The position numbers and the translations under genes were made by a program. This document shows positions 63,834 to 64,000 of a DNA stretch of 64,000 bases, piece by piece; within the stretch, counting starts at the first letter, position 1, and each line of letters opens with the position of its first letter. Source of the stretch: Picochlorum sp. 'celeri' (Eukaryota > Chlorophyta > Trebouxiophyceae); the NCBI GenBank assembly GCA_010909725.1, contig JAACMV010000003.1, positions 620,001 through 684,000 of the forward strand, in the 5' to 3' direction. Below the pieces are notes generated by a model, which ran no database searches, had not been told where the DNA came from, and was given only the letters and a program-made list of their open reading frames with translations.

Positions 63834-64000
63834 GATTGGCAGTTTGCAGTTGAAAATTCTTCAAGTGATGCGATATATAAAAGTTTTTATCAAATTCTTC
63901 CTGCTCTTCTCTGCACAAAGATATATATATATAGATGCACATAATACGATGCGGATTGTTGTAGACGGCACACACTCGTTTTCCATCTGTTGATGATGGA

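Overview
This is eukaryotic nuclear DNA from a green alga. The evidence is green-lineage content: an LCIB-type carbon-concentrating protein, a Shewanella-like phosphatase with a plastid-type leader, a DUF506 protein, a Tify-binding-domain/PHD protein, an ILR1-like amidohydrolase, a BAHD acyltransferase, a TBL/PC-esterase protein, a GRIK-like kinase, a UPL6-type HECT ligase and secreted proteins with SPPPPP linkers. About 36 protein genes fit in 64 kb (one per 1.8 kb), with 0-6 short GT-AG introns (64-152 bp) and moderate GC. This suits a compact-genome chlorophyte, for example a Picochlorum-like trebouxiophyte, but the species is an inference. No rRNA, CRISPR, prophage or obvious transposase was seen, and no tRNA was recognised by eye.

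Layout. 0-5.6 kb (all minus): partial TDBD-PHD gene, ubiquitin protease, C2orf69-like hydrolase. 5.6-7 kb: long gap. 7-18.7 kb: SLP phosphatase, DUF506, TMCO4/DUF726, EMAPII-like tRNA-binding protein, AP endonuclease, RPB4, mitoribosomal uL30m, a small plastid-type membrane protein, TTP-type zinc finger protein. 19.1-23.7 kb (minus): a seven-exon Pro-Thr-repeat surface protein, a GT14-like glycosyltransferase and a thioredoxin-fold ORF that stops 4 nt before the glycosyltransferase start. 24-30.2 kb: RFC small subunit, gamma-glutamyl hydrolase, lipid-anchored kinase with a CNBD-like tail, DPBB/polyproline wall protein. 30.7-40.8 kb: ILR1-like hydrolase, proteasome alpha2, short MLH3, SNF5-like protein, YKT6, BAHD transferase, PUS7. 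41-52.1 kb: PAN/FnIII-like secreted protein, VIRILIZER (two apparent frameshifts), UPL6/UBE3C. 52.6-64 kb: LCIB, two-lobed membrane transferrin, coiled-coil (KNL1-like?) protein, TBL-like protein, Mpo1-like protein, HMA-domain metallochaperone, secreted beta-helix protein.

The neighbours form no operon-like pathway. Three themes recur: cell surface and wall (PT protein, GT14, DPBB, PAN/FnIII, TBL, beta-helix), RNA and DNA maintenance (PUS7, VIR, MLH3, RFC, APE, RPB4), and CO2/iron supply (LCIB, transferrin). The points most worth a second look are the 4-nt dicistronic-looking Trx/GT14 pair, MLH3 with an eroded ATPase but intact endonuclease motifs, the transferrin with homogenised lobes and altered ligands, and the GRIK-like kinase with a CNBD-like tail.

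Exon borders below were placed by eye from GT-AG signals and phase agreement. Starts were set to the first in-frame ATG.
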